Notes: generated by a model not told the origin, from the sequence alone. A stretch of 64,000 nt of DNA from Pascua guehoae (GCA_001600415.1 BCJX01000022.1:241900-305899); one strand, 5' to 3'; shown: positions 24,922-37,844, numbered from the stretch's first letter. A program made the numbers and translations.

Positions 24922-26573
24922 TTACGATGGCACAGAGCCCGAGTTATCAGCACACGCCCACGGCGCGTTGGTTGCGCTAGTCGCAATGAGGTTTGTGACG
25001 GCCGCGTACAGACCGCCAATGACAAAGAAGAGGCCACACGCGAGGACAAACAAGTTGACGGAGGCCATCTTGACGCTGCGGTTTCCCGGCTCGCGGTAGC
25101 GCCAGTTGTCGTGCCACCAGATCAAGGGGAACACGCAAATGGTCGTCTGGGGGGTAAAGAGGGACCCGATAAAGCCAACAATGGCGTCGAATGTGGGAAT
25201 GGCGCTGGCGAGAATGTACGCGACGACCATGACGCCGCCCGTGCAGCCAAACCACGTGAGCCAGTGGCGCGCTGTAGGGCGGGACAGGTGCTCGGAGCCG
25301 TGGAGGAGACGGACAAAGACAAACTTGGCCGCGAGCTGGGTGGTGGTCAGAGAGTGTTTGGTAACGAGAGCGGGGGATGGCTCTACTCACGTGGGCGTAG
25401 ATGCACAACGAGACGAGGAGGGCAGGGATGGCGAGGCCGTAGCAGACACGCTTCATGAGCCGACCGGCGGATCCAAGCGCGGGCGACGAGACGTACTGCC
25501 CGCAGAAGTGGTACACGAGGCAGCCGAGGATAATGTACAGCGCGCAGCACAGGCACACCGAGATGACCATGACGCGGTTGTACTTGCGCGGTTCGCGCAT
25601 TTCGGAAATGATACCAAAGCTGTGGGGGGGTCAGAATGGGAATCTGTGGTCCGGTGCGTTGTCACACTCACTAGCAGGGGGTAGCGGCAAAGGCGTAGAG
25701 AACGTTGGTGATTGCCGTGATGCCAGTGACGGCGTCGGCCCTAGCAAAGATCTTGATGTCCTTGTCCCACGGGCCAAACTGCGGCGCCTCGGCGGGACGG
25801 TCCTGCACGCCCGTCGCGACAGTCATGGTGAGGACGGCCGCAAGGATGGACACCATGCCGACCCAGCCGAGCCATGTAATGTCGCCGAGTGTCTTGATCG
25901 AGCACAGCAAGAAGCCCACAAACGCCGACACGGCCACAAACACGGCCGTGCACGTCGCGTGCACGGACACGGCGTTGAGCGCAGTCGAGACAGCCACGAC
26001 CGCACTGGCGCTGACAAAGATAAAGTTGATGGTGAAGATGGCCGTAAAGATCTCACGCCCCCACTTGCCAAAGAGCACTTCGCCAATGTCGGCGTAGCCG
26101 TATACTTGGGGGTGGTTGAGCTTGAACGACTGGACAAGCGTAGCCGTGTCTTGGTAGGGTCAGGTCGTATTCTCGAGCTCGCGTCACGGTTGCTAAAACT
26201 CACAGATGATGAGGACCGTCATGAGAAGAAGCAAAATCACGCCCGGCACCATCCCAACAGACATGAATACGAAGGGGATCTGCAGGATACCGAGGCCGAC
26301 ATTGGCCTTGGTCATGAGGACAAAGGCGCCGCCCAAGCCAACCTAGGCGTTAGCGCTACATCTTTGGTGCGTGGTCGTCGACGTGTTGCACGTTCTCCGA
26401 GGTGGACAACTCACTGCTCGAAAGTTTGGGCCCGAGCCGTCAATGTCTCCAAACACCTCGTCCTGGATCACGCCGTCGCGGACGAGGCGCCCCCTTGCCT
26501 CCTCGTCCTCTGGGCCGGCGACATAGTGCAGCCCTGGGTCCTTGGCGTCTTTTTCTGTGTGCGTGTGGGTCAT
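24922..26573 (-). CDS. AAAP-family amino-acid transporter
   Basis: Five exons (26415-26573, 26204-26342, 25672-26149, 25391-25619, 24922-25335) give 472 residues. A hydrophilic N-terminus of ~50 residues precedes TM1, which contains the family hallmark GGAFVLMTKANVGLGILQIPFVF. About ten more hydrophobic segments follow, with YGYADIGEVLFG, ALNAVSVHATCTAVF and the conserved ALYIILGCLVYHFCGQYV block. This is typical of fungal neutral amino-acid permeases of the Mtr/AAAP type, which import amino acids with protons at the plasma membrane or vacuole. The start at 26573 follows from the first in-frame ATG with a suitable context. All junctions keep frame. Confidence 0.85.
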
Positions 26574-28840
26574 GTCGAAGGAGTGTGAGTGTCGATCAAT
26601 AGTGGCGATCTGGAGAGTGCCAACCGATGGAGATTGCACGTTGTGATGTATGGGTGTAGGGGAGGGCCGAGGCTAGCAAGGCTGAGGGGTGAGATGGGAT
26701 CGGGGTGAGATGGGATCGTCGCACCAGAGCTTGCCTGGCGGTGGTGTCCGCAATGGGGCTCGGAACAGGCACTGCCAAGAGTTTCGGACAGATCGACTCG
26801 ACGTGCCGCCGTCGCTTGCCGCCGTCTGCTGCCGCCGGATCCTGCCTGGGTCATGCGACACGCCGTTCATTTTTTCATCAGTTTGGTTGGTTGCCTTTAC
26901 AGTTTTCGAGGTTCCGTCCGAAAGCCGCCTCCACGGGGCACCACTGCGGTGCGGGGGAGCTCCATCGTAGCTCGCGATGGGGCGGCTGCTGCCCCACTGC
27001 AATGTTGGGCAGGAACGTTGACGAAACCTTCCAGAGTTGGGGAGAAACGCGAGTTGGAGTTGCTGGAGATGAGAAGAAGTCGAGTTCGGTAAATTTTTAG
27101 AGACGAAAACTCGTGAAACACCGTTTATCCGATTCGATTGCATGGATATCGCCATCGCACATGCCGTGCACAGACTCCCACTCAAAATCTCCTTTATCAC
27201 CTGCCACGTCTCCTGTACTGCCTCATGTTGCCTCAACGCTGTCACAATGGTTTGTTTGACTCCAGGTCAGTTGACATTCTATGCAAGAGTAGTGAGTCGT
27301 GTTTACGGCTTCGCAAGGTTGCATCCGCAGCGGCCAACCAGACCTTGCCCACCTGCGCTCCACAGCGGCTGTCACATGTGATCGCCTATCTCGCCAGGTT
27401 GGCCGGATTAGGCCGAGCCATTACGGCTTGTCGGGCCGGGTTTGCCGCAGACTTCGTTTCGGTGCGTCTTGGGCTGGACGCTTGGGCGTCCTGTGGCATT
27501 CGGGGTGTAGCTGCCTGCCTTATTAACGTGGCCAGCATAGCCAACGGTGCGCTTATGATCAGTCAATTGCATGACTCAAGTGCCCTTTGTAGCTGCTTAC
27601 CGTACGGGCAAGCAATGGCATTGGATGTTAGGAGAGGCCGGAGTTAAAGCTTATCCCCGTAGGTGCAGACGAGTTTGTGAGCGATTTAGCACATCGAGCG
27701 TACAGCGTGAAACAGAGCGACAAAGACGCTTGTAGACCACCACTCCCACCGGGCGTGGCACCAGGACCTCAGCGTAACCGTGTCCACTTTGCTCGGTTCG
27801 GGATGTCGGATCGGGAAGGTGGAGCTCTGAGGGTAGTCGATTGCGGCCACTGAATACGAGTGAGGACGGTGAAGGAAAGGCATCAGACGTTCATTCCACC
27901 CACGGCGGTTTGGGTAGAGTTTTCCCAGTGCCCTTCATGACGTCTTGCAGCATCAACACCTCTATCAAGGCCAAATTCTTGGGCGACACTTGCGGGCTTG
28001 TCCCAGTGTCTCATTAGATAACCGGCCATTCGCCGAACCTACCGACGCCGAGCACCAAGGCGCATCACATGGTCTGAAATGCGTCGCCAAGGATCCGGAA
28101 TCCGGTCGTCACAAACGCCAACGTCGTTGATGTCGAACGGGAATTTTGTGGCGGGAGGCGCCAACGGTGACAAACACTTGCGGACCCCCGGCAACGGCCC
28201 TGTGCCAAACGCTCAGGTGGCACTTATCTGCACCGGCCCCGGCGTGAACGCCGGCAGAGGCACCTTTCTACTGCGCCGCTGCGGTGGATGTGATGCCTGC
28301 ATGTGCTGCTGAGCTGCCGAGCACATGTCTATGGACAGTGTTGTATGCAACGCCCCCAGGCACGCGCGTCACTGCCCACTCGGGGTCATTGTACACGTGA
28401 TTTTACGCCGCCGGTAGGCTGATACCAGACGCCACACCCTGCCCTCGTTTTTTCTCTAAACTCTGGACATCATTGGCCGTGAAGGCAGCTCACAGTGCGA
28501 TACTAACCTTCGACGCCACCGTTTAGGCGGTAGAAGCGCGTGCCATATGCTCCACGTTACATACGAGCAGGCAACGCATCGGTGACCATACGGCGAGAAC
28601 GCCGCCGAGCGTAGCTTGCCCACTTGCGATGTGATAGTTGATACTGGACGGTGAGGTCCAAGAAAGGCAGAAATAGATCTGGAGGTCTTGGTACATATAC
28701 TCGAGGGATATGCTGGTGATATTCGTCCTCATCGCGGCTGACACTCTGACCTTTTCTCAACTACTCGTCTCTTGAATCAGACCTCGGCTGAGACATTACG
28801 CTTGCTTGCCAGACGCCACTCCTCGTCGCCAACATTCGCC
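26574..28840. other. Long gene-poor region
   Basis: Divergent promoter space for the AAAP gene (left) and the sugar transporter (right). A 17-bp direct duplication of GGTGAGATGGGATCG occurs near 26684-26715. Open frames of up to ~170 codons in the 27.1-27.7 kb area lack domain signals. I see no RNA gene. Confidence 0.45.
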
Positions 28841-30928
28841 ATGCTAACCCGCCTGCCCGGTGGCACATGGCTGCCCTCGTGGGTGCCGCAGAGCACCAGT
28901 GTGATCGCGACCATCCTCATGGTCTGCTCCATGGTCCAGTCAGCCACTAGTGAGCGCGGCCACCACAGATGATAGCATGCTAACACGTGCAGTTGGGTAC
29001 GACGGATCGTGTCTGAACGGCTTGAACATTCTCCCTTGTAAGTCTCATGACACTCTGTGTACGAGGCTTGGCTAATATCCAGCCTACGTCGACTACTTCA
29101 ACCTCAATGCCGCGACTACGGGCCTTAACACGGCCTCGATCTTCATCGGCGGCATCGCTGCCAACCTCGGTGCGCACCAGACCTCCTTCCGGTCCATGCT
29201 AACAGTGTAGTCGGTGGCATGTGTACAGACTACTTTGGCCGCCGCGTCGCCATGTTCTACTTTTCGCTCGTGAGCATTGTCGGCATTGTGCTCCAGGCCG
29301 CCGCGCAGAACGTGGCCATGTTTGTCATTGCGCGCATCGTACTCGGCTTTGGCACGGGTGTCAATGGTATCGCGGCGGCGGTCTACCTGAACGAGACGTT
29401 TCCGTCGCGGTGGCGTTCATGGGGTGCAGCCATGCTCAACAACTTTTACTGGTACATATCGGGGAAGCTATTGGTGCTGTGCAAAGAACTGACCCGTTCA
29501 GTGTTGGCGCTCTCATCGCCTCGGGAATCACCCTCGGTACCTCCAAGTGGCCGACGTCGACGTGGGCGTGGCGTCTCCCATCGCTTCTCCAGGGCGCCTT
29601 TGCGCTCATCTGCATCATCATGCTGCCATTTTGGTACGTTGTGATCCTAACTCTCGTTGGGCTGTCGCTGACACGATTGCAGTCCGGAATCGCCTCGTTG
29701 GCTTGTCAACCGGGGGTTCCTTGAAGAGGCCCGCCTTGTAGTGGGCGCCACAAACGCGGACGGCGACGTCGACGACCCACTCGCAATGGCCGTGTACCGT
29801 GAGATTGTCGACACGCTCGAGTGGGAGAAGAACGTCGGCAAGACGCTGTCGCCACTGGAAATCTTCCGGGGCAAGGTCACGCGCCTCAGGCTGATGATTG
29901 GCGCTTCGCCGGGCCTGCTTACCGCCGCCACAGGCAATGTTATCGGTGGGTACGGGGGTGGACACTGGACACAGGCTGACGGCAGCTTCGTACTACCTCG
30001 GCGCCCAGCTCGAGACGGCCGGTATCACGAGCACCCTCGAACAGCTCAAGGTCGTAAGTCAGCGGGCACTCTAGCCGTGACACTCCCTGACAACTACAGA
30101 ACGTCGTCCTCAACGTGTGGTCCTTTGTATGCGCCATGCTCGGCACCCAGCTTATTGTCCGCTGGGGTCGTAAACCATCCGCACTGCTGTGCCAGTTCTC
30201 GCTCATTGTCATGCTCTACCTCATCGGTGCGTTTACCAAGATGAACGCCGACAACATTAGCAAGGGGATCACGAGCTCAAATTCGCTCGTGTACGGTACT
30301 GTCGCCTGCATCTTCCTTTTCTCTGGGTTCTACTCGTGCGTCTGTTTTTATCTCTACGGTTCGCAGTGTTGCTAACATCGCGACAGGTTGTGCTACACCC
30401 CGATCACCACCCTGTGAGTTCTCCATCGTACCAGCTCCCGGTTAGACTTGCCAGCTGACGAGTGCCAGGTACCCGCCCGAGGTGTTCAACTACTCGATGC
30501 GCGCCAACGGCTTCGCGTTCATGCACCTTCTCAACAACTGCAGCGCGCTTGTCCTGGTCTATGTGATGCCTATCGGCATGTGAGTAGACCCCCGCTCAGG
30601 CCCCCGACCATATGCTGACAGTGCAACAGCGAAAAACTCGGCTGGAAGATGTACATGATCAACGCGTCGTGGGACTGGCTCTTCCTCGCCTTTATTGTGA
30701 GTTCCAGGCCACGTGCACGCATAAGCACACGAGCACGCACATGAGCACTGACACCGCCAGGCCGTGTTCTGGATCGAGACAAAGGGCAAGACGCTCGAGG
30801 AGATTGACGCCATTTTCGACGGCGAAAAACACTCGGACGTGCCCGACATTGACCTCATTCGCAAGGGCCAGGATGACGATCACTACGACAAGGAGGCGGT
30901 GGCAGAGCTTGAGGATGTGCGCCGTTAG
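28841..30928 (+). CDS. MFS sugar-porter family transporter
   Basis: Twelve exons (28841-28949, 28993-29037, 29083-29169, 29211-29451, 29502-29633, 29683-29945, 29986-30053, 30100-30335, 30387-30413, 30469-30579, 30630-30696, 30761-30928) join in frame to 517 residues. Sugar-porter signatures are present: GGMCTDYFGRRVAM after TM2, RIVLGFGTGVN in TM4, PESPRWLVNRGF after TM6 and ETKGKTLEEID after TM12. Introns are 40-64 nt. The plan matches fungal hexose/lactose-permease-like proton symporters of the plasma membrane. Substrate is not determined. It sits next to a cupin gene on the same strand, but a functional link is speculation. Confidence 0.88.
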
Positions 30929-31888
30929 TAAATTTTATTCATAAGAGCGATGATGGCGGTAGAACGATTGTAGATAATAATTTTCCATAAAATGGTATCG
31001 TTATTGGCATTGGAACTGAGCGAGAGAAGGATGTTGGTGATTGTTCGACCGAGGCAGGTTCAGTGTATATTAGCAGCTGTCTCACCGACGAGGTCCCACT
31101 GCGGCACGTCTTCTGGGTTGACATACCTCTGAACCCTCCCAGAGCTCTGGAGCGTACTCGTCTTAAACTGCTCCACTAGGGCAGTGGTGTTATTGCGAGG
31201 GTGGTTGAGTCTACGATCAGATACGTTCAGGCGAATACTCTGTCTGTGCAGGAACGTGCAGAGGCTCGTCCACAACAGACATGGCCTCGTACTCATGCGT
31301 TTGCTGTCGCAATTGTACGGTTCCACTGGCTTGCCGTGGGTATGCCGCGCCTGTCTCAACCGAACCGATTGCGCGCTTGTCCTTGTTGTGGATGGCGATA
31401 ACGATGAGCACCACGGAGTCGGGAGTCTTCCAGTATTTGAACAGTTGTACAAACACGTCGGGAGAGAAGGGTTGCTCACCCACCCCTGTGTCAGCTTCTG
31501 CCAGTTTGGGGCGGCAAAACGCCGCAGTCGGGTATGCCCGTGAGGAGTGGAATCGAGGGCGCTCAGAGCAGAGAGATTCTCGGAGTGGAGACATCCTCGG
31601 AGCTGCCTAGTCCTCATGCCCGTTGATAAGTGCATGGGAGCACGAGGGGGCCGGGGTAGGAGTCCAGAATCGACCGACGCAGACTGGATGGAAGACACCG
31701 AGGCCCGATGCTGCCCACCATGCATAAGCACCAGGGCCGTTCGGTTCTCGCTAATCGCCGGTATTTCTCGGAATCGCTCGGCAACTCCGGCGATATCCAC
31801 CATCCCACTCCAACTCCCCGCACGGCTTAAGCAGACGCCTCTGGAACTAGATCGTCAAACGCACCATCACCTCTTGAGCTTGTTGACC
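30929..31888. other. Intergenic region with a doubtful minus-strand frame
   Basis: A 247-codon open frame runs from 31803 to 31063 on the minus strand. A second, overlapping minus-strand frame (31594-31217) contains a more protein-like SVVLIVIAIHNKDKRAIGSV block. They could be exons or remnants of one gene, but I cannot join them with convincing splice sites and recognise no family. Treated as unproven. Confidence 0.3.
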
Positions 31889-32517
31889 ATGTCCGAACCC
31901 AAGACCAAGCCGTTCCAGTACTGGACCACCGCCGAGGAGCAGCCCGTACGCCGCCCCGTGGACAAGGTGGTTGAATAGTGGGTCATACCGCTCTGAACCG
32001 GTTACTGACCATCGCAGCGTGTTAAACTATGAGTAGGTCCCGCACGTACAGCACGCACACGAACCTCGGCGTGGCCAGGGCTTACCACCAGCGAGGAGAC
32101 GGGCAACGAGACGGTCATCCAGATCCTCGAGCCCGGATACCAAGGCGACGGCGCGTACGGGCACGACTTTACGTGCGTCCCACTCCTACCTCTGGAACAT
32201 GGTACTCACAGGATACAGGGAGGAAGTGTACGTGCTCGACGGGACGGCGTACTGCGCCACGGCGAAGAAATGGCTCAAGAAAGGCGACTACATCTGTCGT
32301 AAACCCGGCATGATCCATGGGCCGTTTACGTGCAAGCCTGATCAGGTAGGTGGGAGCGGGCTTTGGGTCGGGTGGGAGTGTGTTGCTGACGGGGTAGGGC
32401 ATTACTACGCTGTTGATCAACACACGGACGTATACGGGCAAGAAGATGGAGCCTGGGTTCCCCCGCTTCTTGTTTGAAAAGGCCGAGAATGGTGGTGAGG
32501 AGGCAAAGACTGCATAG
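31889..32517 (+). CDS. Small cupin-fold protein
   Basis: Five exons (31889-31977, 32018-32032, 32092-32172, 32219-32345, 32398-32517) encode 143 residues. The single beta-barrel core reads GHDFTEEVYVLDGTAYC, WLKKGDYICRKPGMIHGPF and GITTLLINTRTY, typical of ChrR-like cupins. Usual metal ligands are partly represented (E of EEVYVL, H of MIHGPF). Exon 2 is only 15 nt. Acceptors for exons 3 and 4 were chosen among nearby AGs by frame and cupin motif. No catalytic role can be assigned. Confidence 0.7.
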
Positions 32518-33677
32518 TTGGGGGAGCTGGAGCCGACGCTGGGGAGAGCTCAGCACATGGGCGTGCTCAGACGAGCTAGTGAAGAAAGATGTAAGTCGGT
32601 AGAGCTGTACCAAGGACATGTAAAGACAAAAGTGCACACATGTGTTCTCCGGATCTGACGAGTTGCTCGTCGCGTTGCTCGCGACCGCCTCGTCTCGGTG
32701 GAGATTGCAGACCATGCACTCGTCGCGCTGTTCGGACCCAGCTTGTGTTCCCACCCCCCACCAGGTGACGTCATCGGTTTGCAGACTCTGATCGTGACCT
32801 CGCACCATGTCAGGACAGCGGTCGCAATGTTTCTTCTACACCGTCATCCATCCATCTCAGTGTCAGAGCCCAGATTGGCCCGTGCGGCCAAGTAGCCTCA
32901 CCTCTATTGCAGGTTGATCGTGGTGCGCCACGGCCTCAGCTGGACGAACCTTTCGCACGCGGCTGCGGTACGTGACATAGTGTCTTGATCGGGGGTCTTG
33001 TAGACGTCCAACATATCACATACCCAGGCTCGTGGATGTGCTCCAGACTTCTCCAACGCATTCCCCAGGAACTGGCTCTGTCCTGGGTCAGCCAATGTTC
33101 TAGTCCCAAACGCCACCAATAATCGTGGGCCCGTTCAACACCTGACTGTTCCCTTCATGATGGGCGGTGGGCCACCAATCTCATCCCCTCATCGCGCCAC
33201 GTCAAGAGTTGAATTTCAGTCAAGGGAACATTGCGTAACGGGTATGAGTGTGGGCAGCCATTGGTCTGGAGGCGACTCCAATCAAAGGCGCGGTGACAAC
33301 CCCATGCCCGATTCGCAGGCTTGGCGACATACCAGACCATTGGAGCGATCGGTCATCTCTCACCAGATCCATTCCACGTGCCATGCCACATGCCGCGGAG
33401 ACACAACAATAGCCATCTGCCAAGACTGCCACCGCCTCACTCTTGCCAGTCAAATTGTCAGTGCTGAACGGCGAGTACCTGTCAACCTAAGCAACTTGCA
33501 TGCCCATGGGATCTGCGTTTGTGGCCCGGCCCAGATCCGTTCTTCTGAAGCGAGCTGAGCAGTAACTGACCTTTCGACCGACTATGCACGCTGCGGCTTC
33601 ACCCAGAGCGTGACCAGATAAAGCCTCATACCCAACCATCCAACAAGCTCCCCATCCACTAAACTGTTTGCGCAACA
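32518..33677. other. Intergenic region
   Basis: No gene or structured element is recognised beyond scattered short open frames. Confidence 0.4.
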
Positions 33678-34219
33678 ATGCCCTCACACACCAGTACGTC
33701 CCCCTCCCTTTTATCCACTCACCCAGTCACCGTCGAGTTCACCGCGACCGACTGGAAGGAGCAGACCCCACCCGCGGGCGTGACGACGCGCATCGCCGTG
33801 CTCGAGGGCAAGTTTACGGGCGACATGGCGGGCGACGCGACGGCAGTGTACATTCTCACGCCGTTCGCCGACGACCCCGAGACGTTTCGTTTTGGTGAGC
33901 TTCCGCGATTCACGGCACACCACTGGTTCACTGTATGGGACTGCAGCTAAGGCCCAGATGCACACCAAAAGTTTACCGGGACGCTCCTCGGCCGCCCCGC
34001 GTCGTTCACACTGCACAAGCAGGGCACGTGCACGGGCCCGCACTTTAAGAGTGTCGTCCGCGTGATTCCCGAGTCGGCGTCGTGAGTCGTGGCAACTAGT
34101 GTGGCAATGCTAATGCCAGTGGTGAGGTCAAGGGGCTCACGGGCGTGCAGGAGTGGGATGTGCCCGTGGCGCTGCCGGGTAATTCTGCGACGGCGCAGTT
34201 CACGTTTGAGCTGCCGTAA
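33678..34219 (+). CDS. DUF3224-like small protein
   Basis: Four exons (33678-33693, 33727-33894, 33958-34081, 34120-34219) give 135 residues. The order of blocks TRIAVLEGKFTGDMAGDATAVY, FTGTLLGRPASFTLHKQG and GEVKGLTGVQEW matches the DUF3224 beta-barrel pattern: a short N-terminal strand, a central GRxxSFxLxxxG block and a C-terminal G-L-x-G. These proteins are common in bacteria and fungi and have no firm function. There is no signal peptide, so a cytosolic location is likely. Intron 1 is only 33 nt. Confidence 0.75.
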
Positions 34220-36090
34220 TTTGTGCACCGTGCGTATCTGTGTGCGCGACATCCTCCGACCAGGGACATGTTGATTTCCGCTTGGGTGTTGAGTGATTTC
34301 AGGGGGCGTGAGGACGATAATGTGTTAGTGAGAATGTATATTGTGTAGGGACAGGTCACTATGGCGACGGGAGAGAGCTCTCGGCTATAGTTTCAGAGCG
34401 CGCAGAGTTCGTCGTTTCGAGGGATCTGTTCCAAGAGGGTCAAACGTGAGGCGTCGAACATCTGAGAGAGAGCAGGAATCACTAGCGAAGTCTGTGCGGC
34501 GTCATGCCCAGGGTAGCGGGGCGGTCACAAGAACCATGTCGTTGGTGCTGTCCGTGCCTTGGGTAAGATTTGTTGGAAGGAAGCACGAGTCCACGAATGC
34601 ACGGTCCTCGCGAAGATAGACAAATCAAGAGTCCTTGCGCACAGTGACAAATGTGACATACTTTGGACGCCTCATCGTAACGTGCAGGAGGTTACCGTCT
34701 CGAGTGTACACTCGAACTGAACCAGGTCAGAACCCTCAAGGTTCCCCACCGTACACTTACTGCGAAACTCGAGCTCTCGAGGCACCGCCGACACGTGGGT
34801 CAGGGGATTTGGCGCCCACAACTGAGCGATTCCAGCCTCTGATCGTACGAGGTGTGCGGGTGGCGGCGCACGAATCCTGAACGTGGCGCAGCGTCTGCTC
34901 GGCCCAATAGATCATGGGGGTCTGCACCGTGATAGGACCGTCCCAGCGCGCTGATGGGTGCGAGGTCGCGATATTCTTAGCAAATAGTAGGACCTGGATA
35001 TGTGGTATATGGATATCCGTTTGTGGCAACATCCTATCACGACAAGCGACACGGGCCCCCCCTGTCTCCTTGCTCACACGTTGTGGGCTGCAATCTCGAT
35101 CGTGGTGCGGTGGTACTGAGGAATAGAAGAATAGTACCGTTACGCGCTTGTGGTTTAGGATACGTTTTGCCTCGAGCAGCAGGGGTGGGGGAGTGGCAGA
35201 GAGGCTGGTGGAGTGGACGGTTAGTGCAGTCGAAGAGAAGGGTGGCGAGGATAGTGGCGGAGGTAAGGAAGAGTGGGGGGCGAAAGGCACTGTGCCGCAG
35301 GTGCACGTCCCACCCGAGGGGACGACTGGTTGTGGAGAATGGATCTGAATGGAATAATGTTAGATCAAGAGAAATGTGCTCAGTAGTGTTGACCAGTTGG
35401 TGGGGACGACGGTAGCTGTGACGGCGAGGGGGGGGGGGGGGGGCTGGGGCTGTTAGTCAATGCCGGCCATGGTGGTGAGGAATACTCGTTGCGTGTGCGA
35501 GTATGTGCCCAGTGGTGATTCTATTTAGTGGGTATCTCTGTGCAATATCCATGCCCTCTGTTGGCTCTGCAGTACACATCTGTGCTCTGGCCATCGCTCT
35601 GTGTACTTGTACAGCTTTGCATTCCGTTATTCAAGACACTTGGCAACAAGACACAAATGCACATGAACAATTTCATTTCGCACTTTGTTGCCCCATGCTG
35701 CCCGCCTGCTGCCGATATGGCCGATATACCGATATGTAGGTTGCTCGCGTGGCCGCGTGGCCCCTCTAGCCCCTCTGTCTGATCGTCTGATGATCCCACC
35801 CTTCGGATCCTTTTTCCACCCCTCGAGGCTTCCTCGAGGCCTTAATGGCCCAACTGGCCCCAAAGGAAGGTGCCCCCGCTTGCCCCGCAGCGCCCTTTGC
35901 CGCCGGCAACCCAGGAGAAGTGACTCGACACTTGACTTGCTTGTATCCCCATTTCCTCTTTCTCTTTTACTCTTCAACTCTTGTCACCGCTTCCTCTTCC
36001 ATCCTCTCTTCCACACACACCCCCATCACCACCCACCTCCCACTCGCCACTCCCCCTCATCAACATCAACATCGCCTCCCCGTGCCCCAG

Positions 36091-36137
<47 letters not shown>

Positions 36138-36480
36138 CTCCCCACCCCCCAATCCCCTTGCCTTCCAGTGTCCCTTTCCCCATCACCTTCCTCCACATCA
36201 CCGGTGTCGCTCTGGCCTTTTGCGCATCACCTTCCTTGCTTTGCTCGGCTTCTCCCAAGACTTGCTTTGTCCTCCCTTTTTTCACTCCACATCACTCACA
36301 TCCACCCATCCAACCCGTGAGTTTCCCTTTCCCACTCCTCCTCAGCCATCTGCCCGGGCCTGCGAGTATGGTGTATTGCTCATCACCTGGTCGTGTTCTC
36401 CATTTGCCGCCGCAAGTCCCGGCTTCCCTTCCTCTTTCCATTTCCTCGCCACTGACTACCCAGCATCTGTGATCCACACC
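34220..36480. other. Long gene-poor region with homopolymers
   Basis: No gene is recognised. It contains a 16-G run (35428-35443) and, in the pyrimidine-rich leader of the next gene, a 45-C run (36091-36135). Long open frames crossing the leader (35845-36480) arise from low-complexity Pro/His codons and are not credible coding sequence. Confidence 0.45.
36091..36135. repeat. Poly-C homopolymer, 45 bp
   Basis: Forty-five uninterrupted C residues, about 345 bp upstream of the start codon of the next gene, inside a pyrimidine-rich leader. Confidence 0.9.
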
Positions 36481-37113
36481 ATGTCCAACGACCAGCGCCG
36501 CAAGGATTTACTCCGCAAGGTCCTCGAGCGCACTACCGTCCAGCGCTTCCGTGCTCAGCGTTGGGCCGCGCTCCAAGGCCGCATGCGTTTTTCCCCGGGC
36601 TTCCTCTACTGGACGCCAGTGTCGAACAACGATCAAGTGCTCGAGGCCGAGTGCTTGGCCCAGAAGAAATTGGACATCGCGGAGCGCAAGGCAAAACTCC
36701 GCAAGCGCAGCTGTGGGCAAACTCAGTCGATCACAGCTGGCGAACTCGCCGCCGCTCGGCGTCCGGTCCATCGCGCGAGCACGCGTAGCGGCGCCGACTC
36801 GCCCCGTGCGGTGGCACCCCCTGCATTTGTTCCCTACGACATGAACCGCATGTCACCCGCCACAGACAATGCTGCGGAGGACTCGGGCCGCCTTCGTCGT
36901 CTCCCTTCCTCTCCTCTCCACACGTCCGCTCAGCCCGAAGGACCCTTGGCTGTCCAGGTTCCGCGCTCTGGACCACGCGTTCCTCTTGGAGACATCACAG
37001 ACCTGATCAACAATACCGAGCTGCTCACCCTCACCGACACGGGCCCTCGCGTCACCCCTCGTCCAATGGTCCCGATCCGTAAACACAAGGACCGCACCTC
37101 TCGCCGCCGTTGA
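36481..37113 (+). CDS. Basic protein of unknown function
   Basis: A 210-residue intronless frame. The start at 36481 has the context CACACCATG and follows a long pyrimidine-rich leader. The N-terminal ~85 residues are Arg/Lys/Gln-rich and probably helical (RRKDLLRKVLERTTVQRFRA); the rest is Pro/Ser/Arg-rich with a short PLGDITDLINNTELLTLTD segment and a basic C-terminus RRR. I recognise no domain. The basic clusters suggest nuclear or nucleic-acid association, as inference only. Confidence 0.6.
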   Translation: MSNDQRRKDLLRKVLERTTVQRFRAQRWAALQGRMRFSPGFLYWTPVSNNDQVLEAECLAQKKLDIAERKAKLRKRSCGQTQSITAGELAAARRPVHRASTRSGADSPRAVAPPAFVPYDMNRMSPATDNAAEDSGRLRRLPSSPLHTSAQPEGPLAVQVPRSGPRVPLGDITDLINNTELLTLTDTGPRVTPRPMVPIRKHKDRTSRRR

Positions 37114-37844
37114 TGTGGGATCCATGGTTGCGTGAGCGGCGTGACATTGTCAACTGGGTAAGTACTCCCGCTCGCTCCTGGTGCCGCTCACAGAGAGCCT
37201 GGCTAACGCCACAAGCAACGCCACCCGCTCTGTCCGTGGTCCTGTCCTTTGAGTGGCACGCATCGTGTGTGGTCTCTCATCCAAATCCTCATCATTTACC
37301 CCACGACACACTTCCCCATTCCACCCTTCCCCAACCCCATTCCATGGCGTGGAGGTCGGCATCAATCGACCGTGGTCGAGCACGATCCACTTCCACGCAC
37401 GACACGCCCATCTCGGGCACCTGCCTGCCGCCCATCTCCATCGGTGAGGCACCATCACTGTGTCAATACTCAATAATGTTGTATCCATATCGCTGTGCAT
37501 ACCCATACCCAAAACAAGCCCGGGCCGTCACGCACACGCCTTGTGAACGTGTGCACGTGCCACGCGCCACATGAGGTGCGTTCCAGGTTATGCCCCTTGA
37601 TCGACTTCAGCCAGGTCAGAAGATGAGAAGATGAGAAGTTCACCAGCTCACAAGGCCATTGTCTCAAAGATTGAGCCTAAAGTAAGTGGCACCGTGGGAA
37701 TGAAGTCCCACAGGCACAAGTCGCGTGGCGGAACCAATTGTTGGACGCGACGCGTCGGACATTGCTCCTCGGCCGTCCCACAACTCACCCCGCTCACCAC
37801 CTCACCTACGCCGCATTGCCCTTCGTCCACCCCTCTCGCTCTCC
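37114..37844. other. Intergenic region upstream of the F-box-like gene
   Basis: Several pyrimidine-rich blocks, and a pyrimidine-rich leader ending at the start codon at 37845. No separate gene. Confidence 0.4.

Noticed and set aside
31063..31803. 247-codon minus-strand open frame
   Set aside because: Composition is not protein-like throughout, a different overlapping frame looks better in the middle, and no family or splice model fits.
34757..35290. 177-codon minus-strand open frame
   Set aside because: Low-complexity Ser/Pro/Leu start and no recognisable family or conserved block.
35845..36480. Long plus-strand open frame in front of the gene at 36481
   Set aside because: It runs through a pyrimidine-rich leader and a 45-C run coding only low-complexity Pro, and there is a good start codon at 36481.
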